The notes under the pieces are model-generated. The model searched no databases. It was not told the DNA's origin and saw nothing but the letters and a program-made list of their open reading frames with translations. A program made the translations under genes and the position numbers. A stretch of 64,000 nt of DNA, taken from assembly GCF_037023145.1 (NCBI RefSeq), contig NZ_CP146091.1, forward strand, positions 310,001-374,000. The letters are read 5' to 3'. The stretch comes from Ralstonia sp. RRA. Lineage in GTDB: Bacteria; Pseudomonadota; Gammaproteobacteria; Burkholderiales; Burkholderiaceae. Below are positions 9,625 through 19,728 of the stretch, in pieces; the stretch's first letter is position 1; each line of letters opens with the position of its first letter.

Positions 9625-10272
9625 TCACTGAATCGGCAGCAGATCCTCCGGACCTTCATACGCATACCCCGGCTCGCAGACGATGCGATAGTGCGGCAAA
9701 TGCGACCGCGGCGGGCGCGGTACCACCGGAGTGGGGGCAGCCGGTGCCTGCACAAAAGGCTTGGGGCCGTTGCCCGGCTGACGCAGTGCACCTGCGGCCG
9801 GCGCCGGCGTGATCGTGACAGGCGGGCTGATCACGGGCATCGGCGTCGGATAGGGCATCGGGTACGGCACCGGCCCCAAATAGACGCGATGACAGTAGCG
9901 CACGCCTTCCTGCGCCACCACCACCTTCTGCCGCTGGTCGCGGCGTGCCTGTTCAGCGGCCTGCGCGGCGATCTGCGCCTGGCGAGCGTCCTCGGCGGCT
10001 TGCGTTCTGCGACGCGAGGTTTCCATCTCACGTACTTCGGCCGCCTCGGCGGAGGCGCGCTCCCGAGCGGCTTTCTGGTCGGCGGCGGTGGGCGTGTTGT
10101 CGATCAGCGGTACCTCTTTCGAGCGCGTGCCGCACGGATGGTCGGAGTAGGTCGTCTGGCCATTCTCTGAACAGCGATAGACCTGTGCCTGTGCGGGTAT
10201 CACCGTCAGCAGGCCGAGCGCCAAGCCTGCCAGCGCGGCGGCGCGTGAGAGGAGGGGAGCGAACGGTTGCAT
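9625..10272 (-). CDS. DUF4124-domain exported protein
   Basis: Function unknown, 215 residues. A signal peptide (cleavage after AQA) is followed at once by the DUF4124 motif VYRCSENGQTTYSDHPCG. A charged Ala/Arg/Gln-rich segment (about residues 65-115) likely forms a coiled coil, then comes a Pro-rich stretch with YPMPYPTPMP. Two further cysteines (YCHRVYLG and IVCEPGYAYEG) may pair in the periplasm. It is 22 bp downstream of pth on the same strand. Confidence 0.8.
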   Translation of the reverse strand: MQPFAPLLSRAAALAGLALGLLTVIPAQAQVYRCSENGQTTYSDHPCGTRSKEVPLIDNTPTAADQKAARERASAEAAEVREMETSRRRTQAAEDARQAQIAAQAAEQARRDQRQKVVVAQEGVRYCHRVYLGPVPYPMPYPTPMPVISPPVTITPAPAAGALRQPGNGPKPFVQAPAAPTPVVPRPPRSHLPHYRIVCEPGYAYEGPEDLLPIQ

Positions 10273-10294
10273 GGTGATGTCCTTGTTGCGCAGA

Positions 10295-10897
10295 TCAGCC
10301 TGCCGTATGCAGGCGCATCATGGATTTCTCGGCATTGCCGGCAATCAGATCGGGCAGGGCGTCCAGGCTGCGGTCGATGGCGCGGTCAATCAGATCCTGT
10401 TCTTCCTTGCGCGGGGCCTTGAGCACGAAGTTGGCCACGTCATGCTGGCCGGACGGTGCTGTGCCAGGTGGCAGCAGGTTGCGCGGATGGCCGATGCCGA
10501 GGCGCAGGCGCCAGAACTGCTGCGTGGTCAGGTGTGCGGCAATGTCCTTCAGGCCGTTGTGGCCGCCCGAGCCACCGCCAAGCTTGAGTTTGACCGCACC
10601 CGGGGGCAGATCCAACTCGTCGTGTGCCACCAGGATCTCATCAGGCATCACCTTGTAGAAGCGCGCCAGTGCCACGGTCGACAGGCCCGAGCGGTTCATG
10701 AAGGTCTGCGGTTGCAGCAGCCACACTTCGTGGCCCCACAGGTTGGCGCGTGCGGCATAGCCGTGAAAGCGTGTTTCGTTGCGCAGGGTCACGTTGCCGA
10801 TGCGTGCGAGCTGGTCGACCAGCCAGAAGCCGGCATTGTGCCGCGTGGCTGCGTATTCGGCGCCCGGATTGCCGAGCCCGACGATGAGTTTGATCAT
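10295..10897 (-). CDS. pth: Peptidyl-tRNA hydrolase
   Basis: Releases tRNA from stalled peptidyl-tRNA, 200 residues. The fold opens with [20 protein letters not shown], containing the catalytic-site Asn and His, and continues [14 protein letters not shown] and [20 protein letters not shown] carry the catalytic Asp and RNA-contact residues. The ATG at 10897 gives the canonical [12 protein letters not shown] start. It lies downstream of rplY, a conserved pairing, with a terminator in between. Confidence 0.97.
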   Translation of the reverse strand: MIKLIVGLGNPGAEYAATRHNAGFWLVDQLARIGNVTLRNETRFHGYAARANLWGHEVWLLQPQTFMNRSGLSTVALARFYKVMPDEILVAHDELDLPPGAVKLKLGGGSGGHNGLKDIAAHLTTQQFWRLRLGIGHPRNLLPPGTAPSGQHDVANFVLKAPRKEEQDLIDRAIDRSLDALPDLIAGNAEKSMMRLHTAG

Positions 10898-11014
10898 GCG
10901 ATGGAGTCTAGGAAGAGGTGCGGGAAGCGCCCCTTGATCGTACAAGCATAGCCGCTTTCGCCCACTGCATTCACAGCAGGGGCACGGGGCGGCATGGACG
11001 CGGAAACTCAGGCA

Positions 11015-11053
11015 GAAAAAAAGCCCGGCGAGACCAGCTCGGCGGGCTTTTTT
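11015..11053 (-). terminator. Terminator between rplY and pth
   Basis: GCCCG..CGAG and CTCG..CGGGC arms (11023-11047) bounded by A7 and T6 runs. On the minus strand it follows rplY, so pth probably has its own promoter in 10898-11014 or depends on read-through. Confidence 0.85.
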
Positions 11054-11088
11054 CGTGTCGCGCCCGAAGACGCGACGGTGCGGCAACC

Positions 11089-11718
11089 TTAGGCGGCCGG
11101 CTTGTCTTCGCCTTCAGCGGCAGCAGCGCCTTCTTCAGCAGCAGCGGACTTTTCGCCAGCCGGCACGCTGATGTTGGCCACAGCCGGGTTCTCATCGCCA
11201 CCGTGGGTGAGGATGGTCACGCCCTTCGGCAGCTTCAGATCGGAGATGTGCAGGGTCTGGCCGATTTCCAGCGCGCCCAGATCCACTTCGATGAACTCCG
11301 GCAGGTCGGCCGGCAGGCACGACACTTCAACGTCGTTCAGGATGTGGTTCACGATGCCGTGGCCCAGCTTCACGCCCGGTGCGGTTTCCTGGTTCAGGAA
11401 GTGCAGCGGCACCTTGACGTGGATCTTTTCCTTGGCCGACACGCGTTGGAAGTCAACGTGCAGAACCAGTTGCTTGAACGGGTGCAGTTGGAAGTCACGC
11501 AGCAGCGCCTTTTCCACCTTGCCAGCCACTTCGATGTCGAGGATCGACGAGTGGAAGGCTTCCTTCTTCAGCGCGTGGTACAGCGCGTTGTGATCGAGTT
11601 CGATCATCTTCGGATCGGCTTCACCGCCGTAGATGATGCCCGGGGTCTTGCCGGCGTTGCGCAGGCGGCGGCTCGCACCAGTGCCCTGAACGCTACGCTC
11701 GAAAGCGACAACTTTCAT
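11089..11718 (-). CDS. rplY: 50S ribosomal protein L25/general stress protein Ctc
   Basis: Binds 5S rRNA, 209 residues. This is the long CTC form: an L25 domain (about 1-95) beginning [20 protein letters not shown], then a TL5 C-terminal beta domain with [19 protein letters not shown]. An acidic Ala/Glu-rich tail ([18 protein letters not shown]) ends it. It is 152 bp downstream of prs on the same strand, the usual prs-rplY-pth order. Confidence 0.97.
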   Translation of the reverse strand: MKVVAFERSVQGTGASRRLRNAGKTPGIIYGGEADPKMIELDHNALYHALKKEAFHSSILDIEVAGKVEKALLRDFQLHPFKQLVLHVDFQRVSAKEKIHVKVPLHFLNQETAPGVKLGHGIVNHILNDVEVSCLPADLPEFIEVDLGALEIGQTLHISDLKLPKGVTILTHGGDENPAVANISVPAGEKSAAAEEGAAAAEGEDKPAA

Positions 11719-11870
11719 GATTGCTCCAAACGAAAAAGACGACTCGCGACCAAGCCGTCTGGTGAACGGGGCGCCATATTGCGCTCCGCAGACACCGCAG
11801 AAGTGCCGTCTAGTCGACGTTTTCTGCGGTAAAGCCTTGAATTATAACAGGGACCCGTACGGTTGCTGAA

Positions 11871-12821
11871 TTATTCGGCAAACAGCGACATGATCGAGTC
11901 ACCGCGTACGATGCGGGTGAAGGTCTCAGCCAGCAGCGGGGCGGTCGAGAGCTGGCGGATCTTGCCGCACTTGATGGCGTCTTCGCGCAGGGGGATGGTG
12001 TCGGTCACAACCACTTCGTCGAGCGCCGAGTCTGCGATGCGAGCGGCTGCGCCACCCGACAGCACCGGGTGCGTGCAGTACGAGAACACTTGTTTGGCAC
12101 CGCGCTCCTTCAGCACCTGAGCGGCTTTGCACAGTGTGCCGCCGGTGTCGATCATGTCATCCATGATCACGCAGTTGCGGCCTTCGACTTCACCGATGAT
12201 GTTCATCACCTCGGCCACGTTGGCCTTCGGACGACGCTTGTCGATGATGGCGAGGTCGGTGTTGAGTTGCTTGGCGAGCGCACGGGCGCGCACCACGCCG
12301 CCAACGTCCGGCGACACGACCAGCAGGTCGCTGTAGTTTTTCTTGCGCAGGTCTTCGAGCAGAACGGGCGACGCGTAGATGTTGTCGACCGGGATATCGA
12401 AGAAGCCTTGAATCTGGTCAGCGTGGAGGTCCATCGTCAGCACGCGCTCGACGCCGGCGACTTCCAGCATGTTGGCCACGACCTTGGCCGTGATGGCCAC
12501 ACGCGCTGAACGCGGGCGGCGATCCTGGCGGGCATAGCCGAAGTAGGGGATGGCAGCTGTGATGCGGCGGGCGGATGCACGCTTGAGCGCATCGACCATC
12601 ACCATCAGTTCCATCAGGTTGTCGTTGGTCGGGGCACAGGTGGATTGCAGGATGAACACGTGCTTGCCGCGCACGTTTTCCTGGATCTCGACCTGAACTT
12701 CACCATCGGAGAAGCGGCCGACGAGGGCCTTGCCGAGCGGGATGCCCAGGTGCTTGACGACAGCGTCGGCGAGTTTCGGGTTGGCGTTGCCGGTAAAAAC
12801 CATCAAGCCTTCGCTGCTCAT
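11871..12821 (-). CDS. prs: Ribose-phosphate pyrophosphokinase
   Basis: Makes PRPP from ribose-5-phosphate and ATP, 316 residues. Characteristic stretches are [30 protein letters not shown] (ATP-binding flexible region) and the PRPP loop [17 protein letters not shown]. The tRNA-Gln gene is directly upstream (12904-12980) on the same strand, so both may share a transcript from the ispE side. Confidence 0.98.
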   Translation of the reverse strand: MSSEGLMVFTGNANPKLADAVVKHLGIPLGKALVGRFSDGEVQVEIQENVRGKHVFILQSTCAPTNDNLMELMVMVDALKRASARRITAAIPYFGYARQDRRPRSARVAITAKVVANMLEVAGVERVLTMDLHADQIQGFFDIPVDNIYASPVLLEDLRKKNYSDLLVVSPDVGGVVRARALAKQLNTDLAIIDKRRPKANVAEVMNIIGEVEGRNCVIMDDMIDTGGTLCKAAQVLKERGAKQVFSYCTHPVLSGGAAARIADSALDEVVVTDTIPLREDAIKCGKIRQLSTAPLLAETFTRIVRGDSIMSLFAE

Positions 12822-12903
12822 CGGGGCACCTGTTTTTCGACTTCAGACGCGCCGGCTGGCTGATACACCAACCGGGCTATTGCTGGGAACTATAAGGAAG
12901 AAA

Positions 12904-12980
12904 TGGCAGGGGCGGAAGGATTCGAACCTACGCATGCCGGAATCAAAATCCGGTGCCTTAACCAGCTTGGCGACGCCCCT
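12904..12980 (-). tRNA. tRNA-Gln (anticodon UUG)
   Basis: A 77-nt cloverleaf on the minus strand. Acceptor arms AGGGGCG/CGCCCCT pair, the anticodon stem CCGGA/TCCGG encloses loop TTTTGAT (anticodon TTG), and the T arm carries GGTTCGAATCC. Discriminator G is followed by a genomically encoded CCA (12906-12904). Confidence 0.97.
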
Positions 12981-13030
12981 ACACAACCGATCGGTTACTG
13001 CTTCCATTGCAGAAGCAATAACTGTAAACC

Positions 13031-13900
13031 TTACACAGCAAATCTCGCGAGCGGATGATGCGTCAGACCTGCCGCACATCGACCTTCCCACTCGGAAGGC
13101 ACCTGATCCGCCACCGCTTGCGCATGCTCAACGTTATCGAACGGAGCAAATACGCAGGCGCCGGATCCGGTCATTCTTGCCAGAGGGCTGAACTGTCTTA
13201 GCCAGGCAAGTGCTCGGGCGATTTCGCCGTATTTCCTTTCCGCCACCGCTTGCAGATCGTTGCGACCGTAAGCGAAAACAATTTGTTGGTCAGGAAAGTC
13301 CGTAATTATGGTGAGTGGCGTGTTACGTGTCAACCCCTCATCGGAAAAAATTGCGGGGGTGGGTACGTGGACGCGTGGATGGATGACCACGAACGCTGCT
13401 GGCGGCAGCGTGACGGGCGTGAGTTCTTCACCGATGCCCTCGGCAAACGCGTTCTGGCCGAACACGAAGAAGGGCACGTCGGCGCCCAGCTTCAGGCCCA
13501 GCGCCATCAACCTTGTGCGCGGCAGATCGAGGCCCCACAGGTGGTTGAGCGCGAGCAGCGTGGTGGCTGCGTCGGACGAGCCGCCACCAATGCCACCGCC
13601 CATCGGCAGGCGTTTTTCGATGGCGATGTCGGCGCCGTAGGTGCAGCCGGTTTCCGCTTGCAGCAGGCGTGCGGCGCGCATCACGAGGTCTTCATCGGCA
13701 GGTACGCCGGGCACATCGCTGGTGCGGGCGAGGCGGCCGTCTGCGCGTCGCGAGAAGTGCAACGTGTCGGACCAGTCGATGAGTTGGAAGACCGTCTGCA
13801 GCAGGTGATAGCCGTCGGGCCGGCGGCCGACCACGTGCAGGAACAGATTGAGCTTGGCGGGCGCGGGGCAGTCGCGCAGCTCGGTGGGTGCGGAGCTCAT
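13031..13900 (-). CDS. ispE: 4-diphosphocytidyl-2-C-methyl-D-erythritol kinase
   Basis: GHMP-family kinase of the MEP isoprenoid pathway, 289 residues. [20 protein letters not shown] lies near the N-terminus; the ATP-binding loop [19 protein letters not shown] lies near residue 100; the C-terminal [13 protein letters not shown] motif is present. It follows lolB by 18 bp on the same strand, in the betaproteobacterial order TPR-lolB-ispE-tRNA-Gln-prs. Confidence 0.97.
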   Translation of the reverse strand: MSSAPTELRDCPAPAKLNLFLHVVGRRPDGYHLLQTVFQLIDWSDTLHFSRRADGRLARTSDVPGVPADEDLVMRAARLLQAETGCTYGADIAIEKRLPMGGGIGGGSSDAATTLLALNHLWGLDLPRTRLMALGLKLGADVPFFVFGQNAFAEGIGEELTPVTLPPAAFVVIHPRVHVPTPAIFSDEGLTRNTPLTIITDFPDQQIVFAYGRNDLQAVAERKYGEIARALAWLRQFSPLARMTGSGACVFAPFDNVEHAQAVADQVPSEWEGRCAAGLTHHPLARFAV

Positions 13901-13918
13901 GGTGAGGCGATGACGATG

Positions 13919-14530
13919 TTACTGGTCCAGCACGAGCCGCACCGTGAGCGGTCCGTTGGTGCCCTGCGGGCGATCAAGATCGAGCCGGCGGATGCGCGCG
14001 TCGGCGGAGGTGTCGTCCGTCCAGGCGACGTAGTGCACGGTCCAGCCGTTCTGTTCGATGGTTTCGGGCCGCGATTGCGCGTCGCGTGCCACGCGAGCCG
14101 GCGTGCCAGGGGCAGGACGGGCGCGCAGCCAGTCGCGCAGACCAGACACCGGCAGCGAGAAGCCGAGTGCATCCTGCATCAGCGTATCGACTTCGGGTGC
14201 GCGGCGCGGTGGCTGGTTGGGCAGTTCAAGCGTGGCGCCCTGATTGTTCTGGCTGACCACGGCCAGCGTCTGGCCCAGCGGGGACATCAACTCAAGCTGC
14301 ACATCGGTGCCGCGCTCGCGCCACAGGAAGCTGCCCACCGCGCTTTGCTCCGCGTTGCCTTGCGTGTAGCGCGCCGAGAACCGGCCCTGATAGCGCGTGA
14401 TGGTGGTGTCGTTGTCTTGTGAGCCTGCGAACAAGTCGTTGGCTGGGCGCACGCTTGCACAGCCTGCAAACACCACACAACTCACGCCCAGCACCAATGC
14501 GCCGAGCGCGCGGGAAAACTGCAGCGTCAT
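13919..14530 (-). CDS. lolB: Outer-membrane lipoprotein LolB
   Basis: Receives lipoproteins from LolA and inserts them in the outer membrane, 203 residues. The signal ends in lipobox FAGC with Cys24. The LolB fold shows [13 protein letters not shown] and [20 protein letters not shown]. The ATG at 14530 overlaps the stop of the TPR gene (TGATG), indicating translational coupling. Sequence conservation in this family is low; identity rests on lipobox, size and the ispE neighbour. Confidence 0.9.
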   Translation of the reverse strand: MTLQFSRALGALVLGVSCVVFAGCASVRPANDLFAGSQDNDTTITRYQGRFSARYTQGNAEQSAVGSFLWRERGTDVQLELMSPLGQTLAVVSQNNQGATLELPNQPPRRAPEVDTLMQDALGFSLPVSGLRDWLRARPAPGTPARVARDAQSRPETIEQNGWTVHYVAWTDDTSADARIRRLDLDRPQGTNGPLTVRLVLDQ

Positions 14531-16467
14531 CAGTTCGCGCTCACGGGAACGTCGGGAATCGGCTGGCCGAAGCGGCGCAGCGTGTCGCGCAGGGTGTTGT
14601 CGTTGATGTCGAGCTTGGATGCTTCCGTCCAGATCTTGCGCGCATCGTCCTGCTTGCCTGATTGCCACAGGACCTCACCCAGGTGGGCGCCGATCTCGGC
14701 TTGCGGCGCGGAGCTCCATGCCTTGCGCAGGATGTCGGTGGCGGCCGGCAGATCGCCGCGGCGGTATTTGACCCAGCCCAGGCTGTCGGCAATGTAGGGA
14801 TCGCCCGGCGCCAGTGAAACGGCCTTCTCCAGCAACTCCTGCGCTTCCTGCAGACGCACGTTGCGATCGGCCAGCGAGTAGCCGAGTGCGTTGTAGCCGA
14901 TGGCTTGGCCGGGGCGCAGGTCGATCACCTTGCGCAGCAGCGTTTCCATGTTGTCGTAGTGGCCGTCGTGCTCTTCGAGCATCGCCAGTTGGTACGTGTA
15001 TTCAACGTTGTCCGGGTCGTTCTTCAGCAGCTCATTGACGCGGGCACGGGCGCGGCCGAAGGCCTTGGCGTCCATCAGCATGCCGATTTCGGCCTGGCGG
15101 ATACCATCTATCAGGGCTTGGCGGCGCGGGCCGTCGGGAATGTCTTCCGAATCGGCAACGAGTTCGTCGAAAGCTTGTTGTGCTTCGTCGATGCGGCGCA
15201 GTTTGCCGAGCAATTGGCCGCGCTTGATGCCGGCTGCGAGTGCGGTCTGGCCGTCAGCGTCACCATTGGCCGAGCCGGTGATCTTGTCGACCCAGGCCAG
15301 CGCGCCGACGTAGTCGTGCTTCTCCTCGGCGAGCTGGGCGAGGCCCTGGTAGCCGGGTTCGGGGCTCAGCGTGGGCGACTTGGCCGTTGCCGCGACGTAC
15401 TCCTTCAGGTAGCGCTCGGCGGCGTCGTACTGGCGCTGCTGCAGTGTCAGCAGGCCCAGTGCCAGCGTGATGCGCGCATCGTTGGGGGCGATCTTCTTGA
15501 GTGCTTCGAATTCGCCGCGGGCCTTGTCTTGCTGATCGCGCACGAGGTACATGCGGGCGAGCGCCAGATGGCCGTCGATGGAGGCTGGCGCGGCCTTCAG
15601 GAAGGTGCGCAGGCCGGCAATGGCGGCATCGGGATCGTTGTCGGCGCGCAGCTCGGCGGCCAGGATGGCGGCGTCTTCATAGCCGGGGCGCAGCTTGAGG
15701 GCGGTGTCCAGTTCGGTCAATGCGCCGGGCGCATCCTTGGCGACGACCTTGGCGCGTGCCAGGGCGAGGTGCGTCTCGGGGCGCTGCATGTCGTGCGAGG
15801 CGATGCGCTGCAGGGCTGCCGCCGCGCCGGCCGGGTCGGTGCTCTTGGACATCTGCTGCTGCAGCTGCAGGATGGCGTCGGCGCGTTGGCCGGGCGACAC
15901 CTTGTTCAACTGCGCCTGCAGCATCGGCTCAACCTCGGACCACTTGCCCGTGGCCACCAGCAGAAGCTGCTGCACCTGGCGCGCAGGCATGGAGGTCGGC
16001 GACAGCTCGACCCACAGCCGCGAGGCGGTCAGCGCCTGTGCAGGCGAGCGGGTCAGGAAGGCGATTTCAGTCGCACGCTGGGCGAAGCGCGGGTCGCGCG
16101 TGTCTTGCGCGAGATCCAGGTAGGTGCGGTATGCAGGCTCGACCAGCCCTCGCTGCAGCGAGATTTCTGACGCCAGCACGCGGTACATGATGTCTTGATC
16201 GAGCGCGACCGACGGCAGATCGGTACGCTCCGAATTCAGCAGGCCGCCACGCGGGCGCGAGCGCTCGAGCGTGATGGTGGGGCGGTTGCCGGTGCCGCCT
16301 TCCTGTGCTGCCTGGGCGATCAGCGGGGCTGCGGCGGTTGAGTGTGCCGCCCATGCCGGCAGACTTGCCAATCCTCCCGCAATCAGCGAGGCGAGCAGGA
16401 TCGCTCGGCTGCGCGGAAATCGCCGCGGGCGTTGCGTCGCTGGCGAACGGGAGAAAGCGTGGGGCAT
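14530..16467 (-). CDS. TPR-repeat exported protein upstream of lolB
   Basis: A 645-residue protein with an N-terminal signal ([20 protein letters not shown]) and many tetratricopeptide repeats, clear examples being [20 protein letters not shown] and [23 protein letters not shown] arrays serve as protein-binding scaffolds; the partner is unknown. The conserved linkage to lolB suggests a role in envelope or lipoprotein biogenesis, but this is inference. Divergent from mutM with 100 bp between. Confidence 0.88.
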   Translation of the reverse strand: MPHAFSRSPATQRPRRFPRSRAILLASLIAGGLASLPAWAAHSTAAAPLIAQAAQEGGTGNRPTITLERSRPRGGLLNSERTDLPSVALDQDIMYRVLASEISLQRGLVEPAYRTYLDLAQDTRDPRFAQRATEIAFLTRSPAQALTASRLWVELSPTSMPARQVQQLLLVATGKWSEVEPMLQAQLNKVSPGQRADAILQLQQQMSKSTDPAGAAAALQRIASHDMQRPETHLALARAKVVAKDAPGALTELDTALKLRPGYEDAAILAAELRADNDPDAAIAGLRTFLKAAPASIDGHLALARMYLVRDQQDKARGEFEALKKIAPNDARITLALGLLTLQQRQYDAAERYLKEYVAATAKSPTLSPEPGYQGLAQLAEEKHDYVGALAWVDKITGSANGDADGQTALAAGIKRGQLLGKLRRIDEAQQAFDELVADSEDIPDGPRRQALIDGIRQAEIGMLMDAKAFGRARARVNELLKNDPDNVEYTYQLAMLEEHDGHYDNMETLLRKVIDLRPGQAIGYNALGYSLADRNVRLQEAQELLEKAVSLAPGDPYIADSLGWVKYRRGDLPAATDILRKAWSSAPQAEIGAHLGEVLWQSGKQDDARKIWTEASKLDINDNTLRDTLRRFGQPIPDVPVSAN

Positions 16468-16567
16468 GGTCTTGAAGCTCCAGATGGGGTTCAGGGCATT
16501 GTAGCCTGACCGCTACAATCGCCCGCATCGTAAAAAAGGTTGGAGCAGCACATGCGACGGAGGTTCG

Positions 16568-17431
16568 ATGCCTGAGTTGCCAGAGGTGGAAGTCACCCGC
16601 CTGGGTCTGCTACCGCATATTACGGGGCGACGTATCGTGCGCGCGGTGGTGCGCCATCACGGGCTGCGCTGGCCGGTGGATCCTGCCTTGCCAGCGTTGC
16701 TCGCCGGCCTGACCGTCACGCGCCTGTTGCGCCGTGGCAAGTATCTGCTGATTGAATGCATGCCCGACGCAGGCCGTGCCGATACCGCCGGCGGCTGGCT
16801 GCTGATCCACCTCGGCATGACCGGCACCCTGCGTGTGCTGGAAACCCCGGTTTCACCCGGCCCGCATGATCACGTGGACCTTGAACTGGTCGACGCAACC
16901 GGCGTACCGATCACGCTGCGCTATCGCGATCCGCGCCGGTTTGGTGCCGTGCTCTGGCACCTTGGCGATGAAGCCGGATTGGCTGACCACCCGCTGCTGC
17001 GCAATCTCGGCATTGAGCCCTTCGATGCGCGCTTCGACGGCGATTGGATGTACACCCGCACGCGCGGGCGCAGCGTCGCCATTAAATCGGCGCTGCTGGC
17101 GGGCGATATCGTGGTCGGCGTGGGCAACATCTACTGTTCGGAAAGCCTGTTCAGGGCCGGCATCCGGCCCACCACGGCAGCCGGGCGCATCAGCCGGCCG
17201 CGCTACGCCGCGCTGGCCGACGCCGTTCGTGCCACGCTGGCCGACGCCATCGCCCGGGGTGGCAGCACGCTGCGCGATTTCGTTGGTTCCGATGGCCAGA
17301 GCGGGTATTTCCAGCTCGAGGCGTTCGTGTACGACCGGGCCGGTCTGCCATGCCGCGTGTGCGGTACACCGATCCGCCAGATCGTCCAGGGCCAGCGCTC
17401 CACGTTCTATTGCCCGACCTGCCAGCGCTGA
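16568..17431 (+). CDS. mutM: Formamidopyrimidine-DNA glycosylase
   Basis: Removes 8-oxoguanine and Fapy lesions and cleaves the AP site, 287 residues. The mature N-terminus PELPEVEV supplies catalytic Pro2 and Glu3; [11 protein letters not shown] carries the conserved Lys; the C-terminal zinc finger is [17 protein letters not shown] short insert ([11 protein letters not shown]) follows the Lys motif. It stands two genes from mutY, its partner in the GO repair system. Confidence 0.97.
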   Translation: MPELPEVEVTRLGLLPHITGRRIVRAVVRHHGLRWPVDPALPALLAGLTVTRLLRRGKYLLIECMPDAGRADTAGGWLLIHLGMTGTLRVLETPVSPGPHDHVDLELVDATGVPITLRYRDPRRFGAVLWHLGDEAGLADHPLLRNLGIEPFDARFDGDWMYTRTRGRSVAIKSALLAGDIVVGVGNIYCSESLFRAGIRPTTAAGRISRPRYAALADAVRATLADAIARGGSTLRDFVGSDGQSGYFQLEAFVYDRAGLPCRVCGTPIRQIVQGQRSTFYCPTCQR

Positions 17432-17681
17432 AGCGGCTTTCAAAGCGATTTGCCCGTCATTTCGCAAGGTTTTCGAAGGGGGGTGACGGGCTGCCGATGG
17501 CATCCCGCAACACTTGGCTGCCCGGCCCGGACAAGTCGGCGGAAAGTTCTCCCGGAACCTGTCGGTTCCCTGTATCGTTCCACCTAAATTTGTGCATTTC
17601 TGTGCCGTAATGGGCGGTAATAGCGATGCCGAGGGGGCGCGCATTTGCATGGTCGGGGCGCGCACAAAATAAGACAGAACG

Positions 17682-19625
17682 ATGAATAACACACTGAGCA
17701 CACAGTTCGAGCAGTACGGCACTTGGCGCGCTTCGGTACTGCAGTCGGTGGGAGAATTCCAGGACTGGCTGCAAGCCCAGGAGCTGTACGACGCCCAGGC
17801 CGACATGCGCGCGCAACGCATCCGCGGTGTCCTGCGCAGCGACAAGCTCAAGGTCGCTTTCATTGCCGAGTTCTCTCGCGGCAAGAGCGAACTGATCAAC
17901 GCCATCTTCTTTGCAGACTTTGGCCGCCGCATTCTGCCGTCGTCGGCGGGCCGGACCACGATGTGTCCGACCGAGCTGATGTACGACGAAAGCTATCCGC
18001 CGTCGATCCGTCTGCTGCCGATCGAGACGCGTCTGCATGACGCCTCGACCGCTGACTTCCGCGATGCCGGCAGCCACTGGCTGTCGGTGCCGCTTGATCC
18101 GTCGTCGCCCGAGGGCATGCTCGAAGCGTTCCGCCACGTGGTAGAAACCGTGCGCGTGCCCAGGGAAGAGGCCGAGCAGCTCGGTCTGTACAACGACGCC
18201 GATCCGGACGCGGCCTTCTCGGTGGATGCCGCCGGCACGGTGGAAGTGTCGAAGTGGCGCCACGCGATCATCAATTTCCCGCACCCGATGCTCAAGCAGG
18301 GGCTGGTGATCCTGGATACGCCGGGCCTGAACGCCATCGGTACTGAGCCTGAGCTGACGCTGCGCCTGATTCCGGATGCGCACGTCGTCGTGTTCGTGCT
18401 GGCAGCCGATGCCGGCGTGACCAAGAGCGACCTGGAGCTGTGGCGCTCGCACGTGGGCGGTGGGCAGCGTAAGGGCTGCATCGCTGTGCTCAACAAGGTC
18501 GACGGCCTGTGGGACCCGCTCAAGACTGAGCAGGAAGTCGAGAACGAAGTTAGCCGCCAGATCATGACCACGGCGCAGGTGCTCGATATCGATGTCGAGC
18601 GCGTGTATCCGGTGTCGGCGCAGAAGGGCTTGGTGGCCAAGGTCAGCCAAGACCATGAGCTGTTGGCCAAGAGCCGCCTGCTGGAGTTGGAGTCGGTGCT
18701 GTCGGATCAGCTGATTCCGCAGCGTCGCGAGATCGTCACCGAGCAAGTGCAACTGGCTGTGAAGGACATGGCGACCGGTGCGCAGCAACTGCTGCAGATG
18801 CGCCGCCGCGACATCGTCGAGCAGTTGTTCGAGCTGCGCGGCCTGCGCGGCAAGAACCACACGATGGTCAAGCACATGCTGATGCGCGTGCAGGGCGAGA
18901 AGGAAGAGTTCGAGCAGAGCATCGCCAAGTTCCAGGCGCTGCGTACGGTGTTCGGCCGCCACAGCGCGGAGATCATCAAGAGCGTGCAGCTCAAGCAGAT
19001 CCGCTCGACCATGCGTGAAGCGCGCGAAAAGATGAAGGAGCGCGTGTTCTCGCGCGGCCTGCGCGACGACATGGACAAGCTGTTCGCGCACCTGACGGGC
19101 TTGGTACGCGACGCAGCCAACCGCATCGACCAGCTGCACCAGATGGTCGATGGCATGTACAAGAAGTTCAACGCCGAGCACGGCTTCACGCTGTCGCCGC
19201 CGCTGCGCTTCCTGGGCACGCGCTACGACGCCGATCTGAAAGAAACGCTGATGCTCGCGCACAACCACTTCGGCGCGTTCAGCTTCCTGACGCGTCCGAA
19301 GCCGCAGCTCGTGCACGGCGCGTTCTCGACGGTGGCCAGCCGCGTGCTGGATACCTTCCAGGACATGAACCGCGATATCGAGATCTGGCTGAAGTCCGTC
19401 ATGACGCCGCTCGAAGCGCAGGTGCGCGATCACCAGAAGCAACTGCGCAAGCGCGTCGATTCGATCGAGCGCATCCACGAAGCCACCGACACGCTGGAAG
19501 CGCGTATTGCGGAACTCGAAGCGCTGCTCAACACGTTGGATGAGCGCAGCGGCACGATCGCCCAGTACACCGATCGCATCCTTGCCGCCGGGACGCTCTT
19601 GGAGCGGCACTCGGTCGCGGCTTGA
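17682..19625 (+). CDS. Dynamin-like GTPase
   Basis: Large membrane-associated GTPase, 647 residues. G1 is AEFSRGKSELINA (residues 62-74), with Ala in place of the first P-loop glycine; a threonine-rich switch reads SSAGRTTMCPTELMY; G3 is DTPGLNAIGTEPELT; G4 is LNKVDGLWDP. The C-terminal half is long and helical with charged coiled-coil stretches and no clear transmembrane pair. The family covers bacterial dynamins; a cellular role for this member is not established. It is flanked by mutM and mutY on the same strand, with a 250-bp gap before and a terminator after, so it is probably its own unit. Confidence 0.8.
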   Translation: MNNTLSTQFEQYGTWRASVLQSVGEFQDWLQAQELYDAQADMRAQRIRGVLRSDKLKVAFIAEFSRGKSELINAIFFADFGRRILPSSAGRTTMCPTELMYDESYPPSIRLLPIETRLHDASTADFRDAGSHWLSVPLDPSSPEGMLEAFRHVVETVRVPREEAEQLGLYNDADPDAAFSVDAAGTVEVSKWRHAIINFPHPMLKQGLVILDTPGLNAIGTEPELTLRLIPDAHVVVFVLAADAGVTKSDLELWRSHVGGGQRKGCIAVLNKVDGLWDPLKTEQEVENEVSRQIMTTAQVLDIDVERVYPVSAQKGLVAKVSQDHELLAKSRLLELESVLSDQLIPQRREIVTEQVQLAVKDMATGAQQLLQMRRRDIVEQLFELRGLRGKNHTMVKHMLMRVQGEKEEFEQSIAKFQALRTVFGRHSAEIIKSVQLKQIRSTMREAREKMKERVFSRGLRDDMDKLFAHLTGLVRDAANRIDQLHQMVDGMYKKFNAEHGFTLSPPLRFLGTRYDADLKETLMLAHNHFGAFSFLTRPKPQLVHGAFSTVASRVLDTFQDMNRDIEIWLKSVMTPLEAQVRDHQKQLRKRVDSIERIHEATDTLEARIAELEALLNTLDERSGTIAQYTDRILAAGTLLERHSVAA

Positions 19626-19644
19626 CCGTGCTCGCATGTTCGTG

Positions 19645-19669
19645 AAAAGGCGCCCGCGGGCGCCTTTTT
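19645..19669 (+). terminator. Terminator after the dynamin-like GTPase gene
   Basis: AAAAGGCGCCCG and CGGGCGCCTTTTT form an almost loop-free perfect palindrome with a T-run. Confidence 0.88.
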
Positions 19670-19728
19670 CGTTCTGGTAGGATCGCCGCCAGCGCGCATC
19701 TTCCGTGCGCCGCTTCTTCATCACACGC

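Noticed and set aside
12822..12903. Small ORF between prs and tRNA-Gln
   Set aside because: Frames overlap the tRNA or prs and lack start signals.
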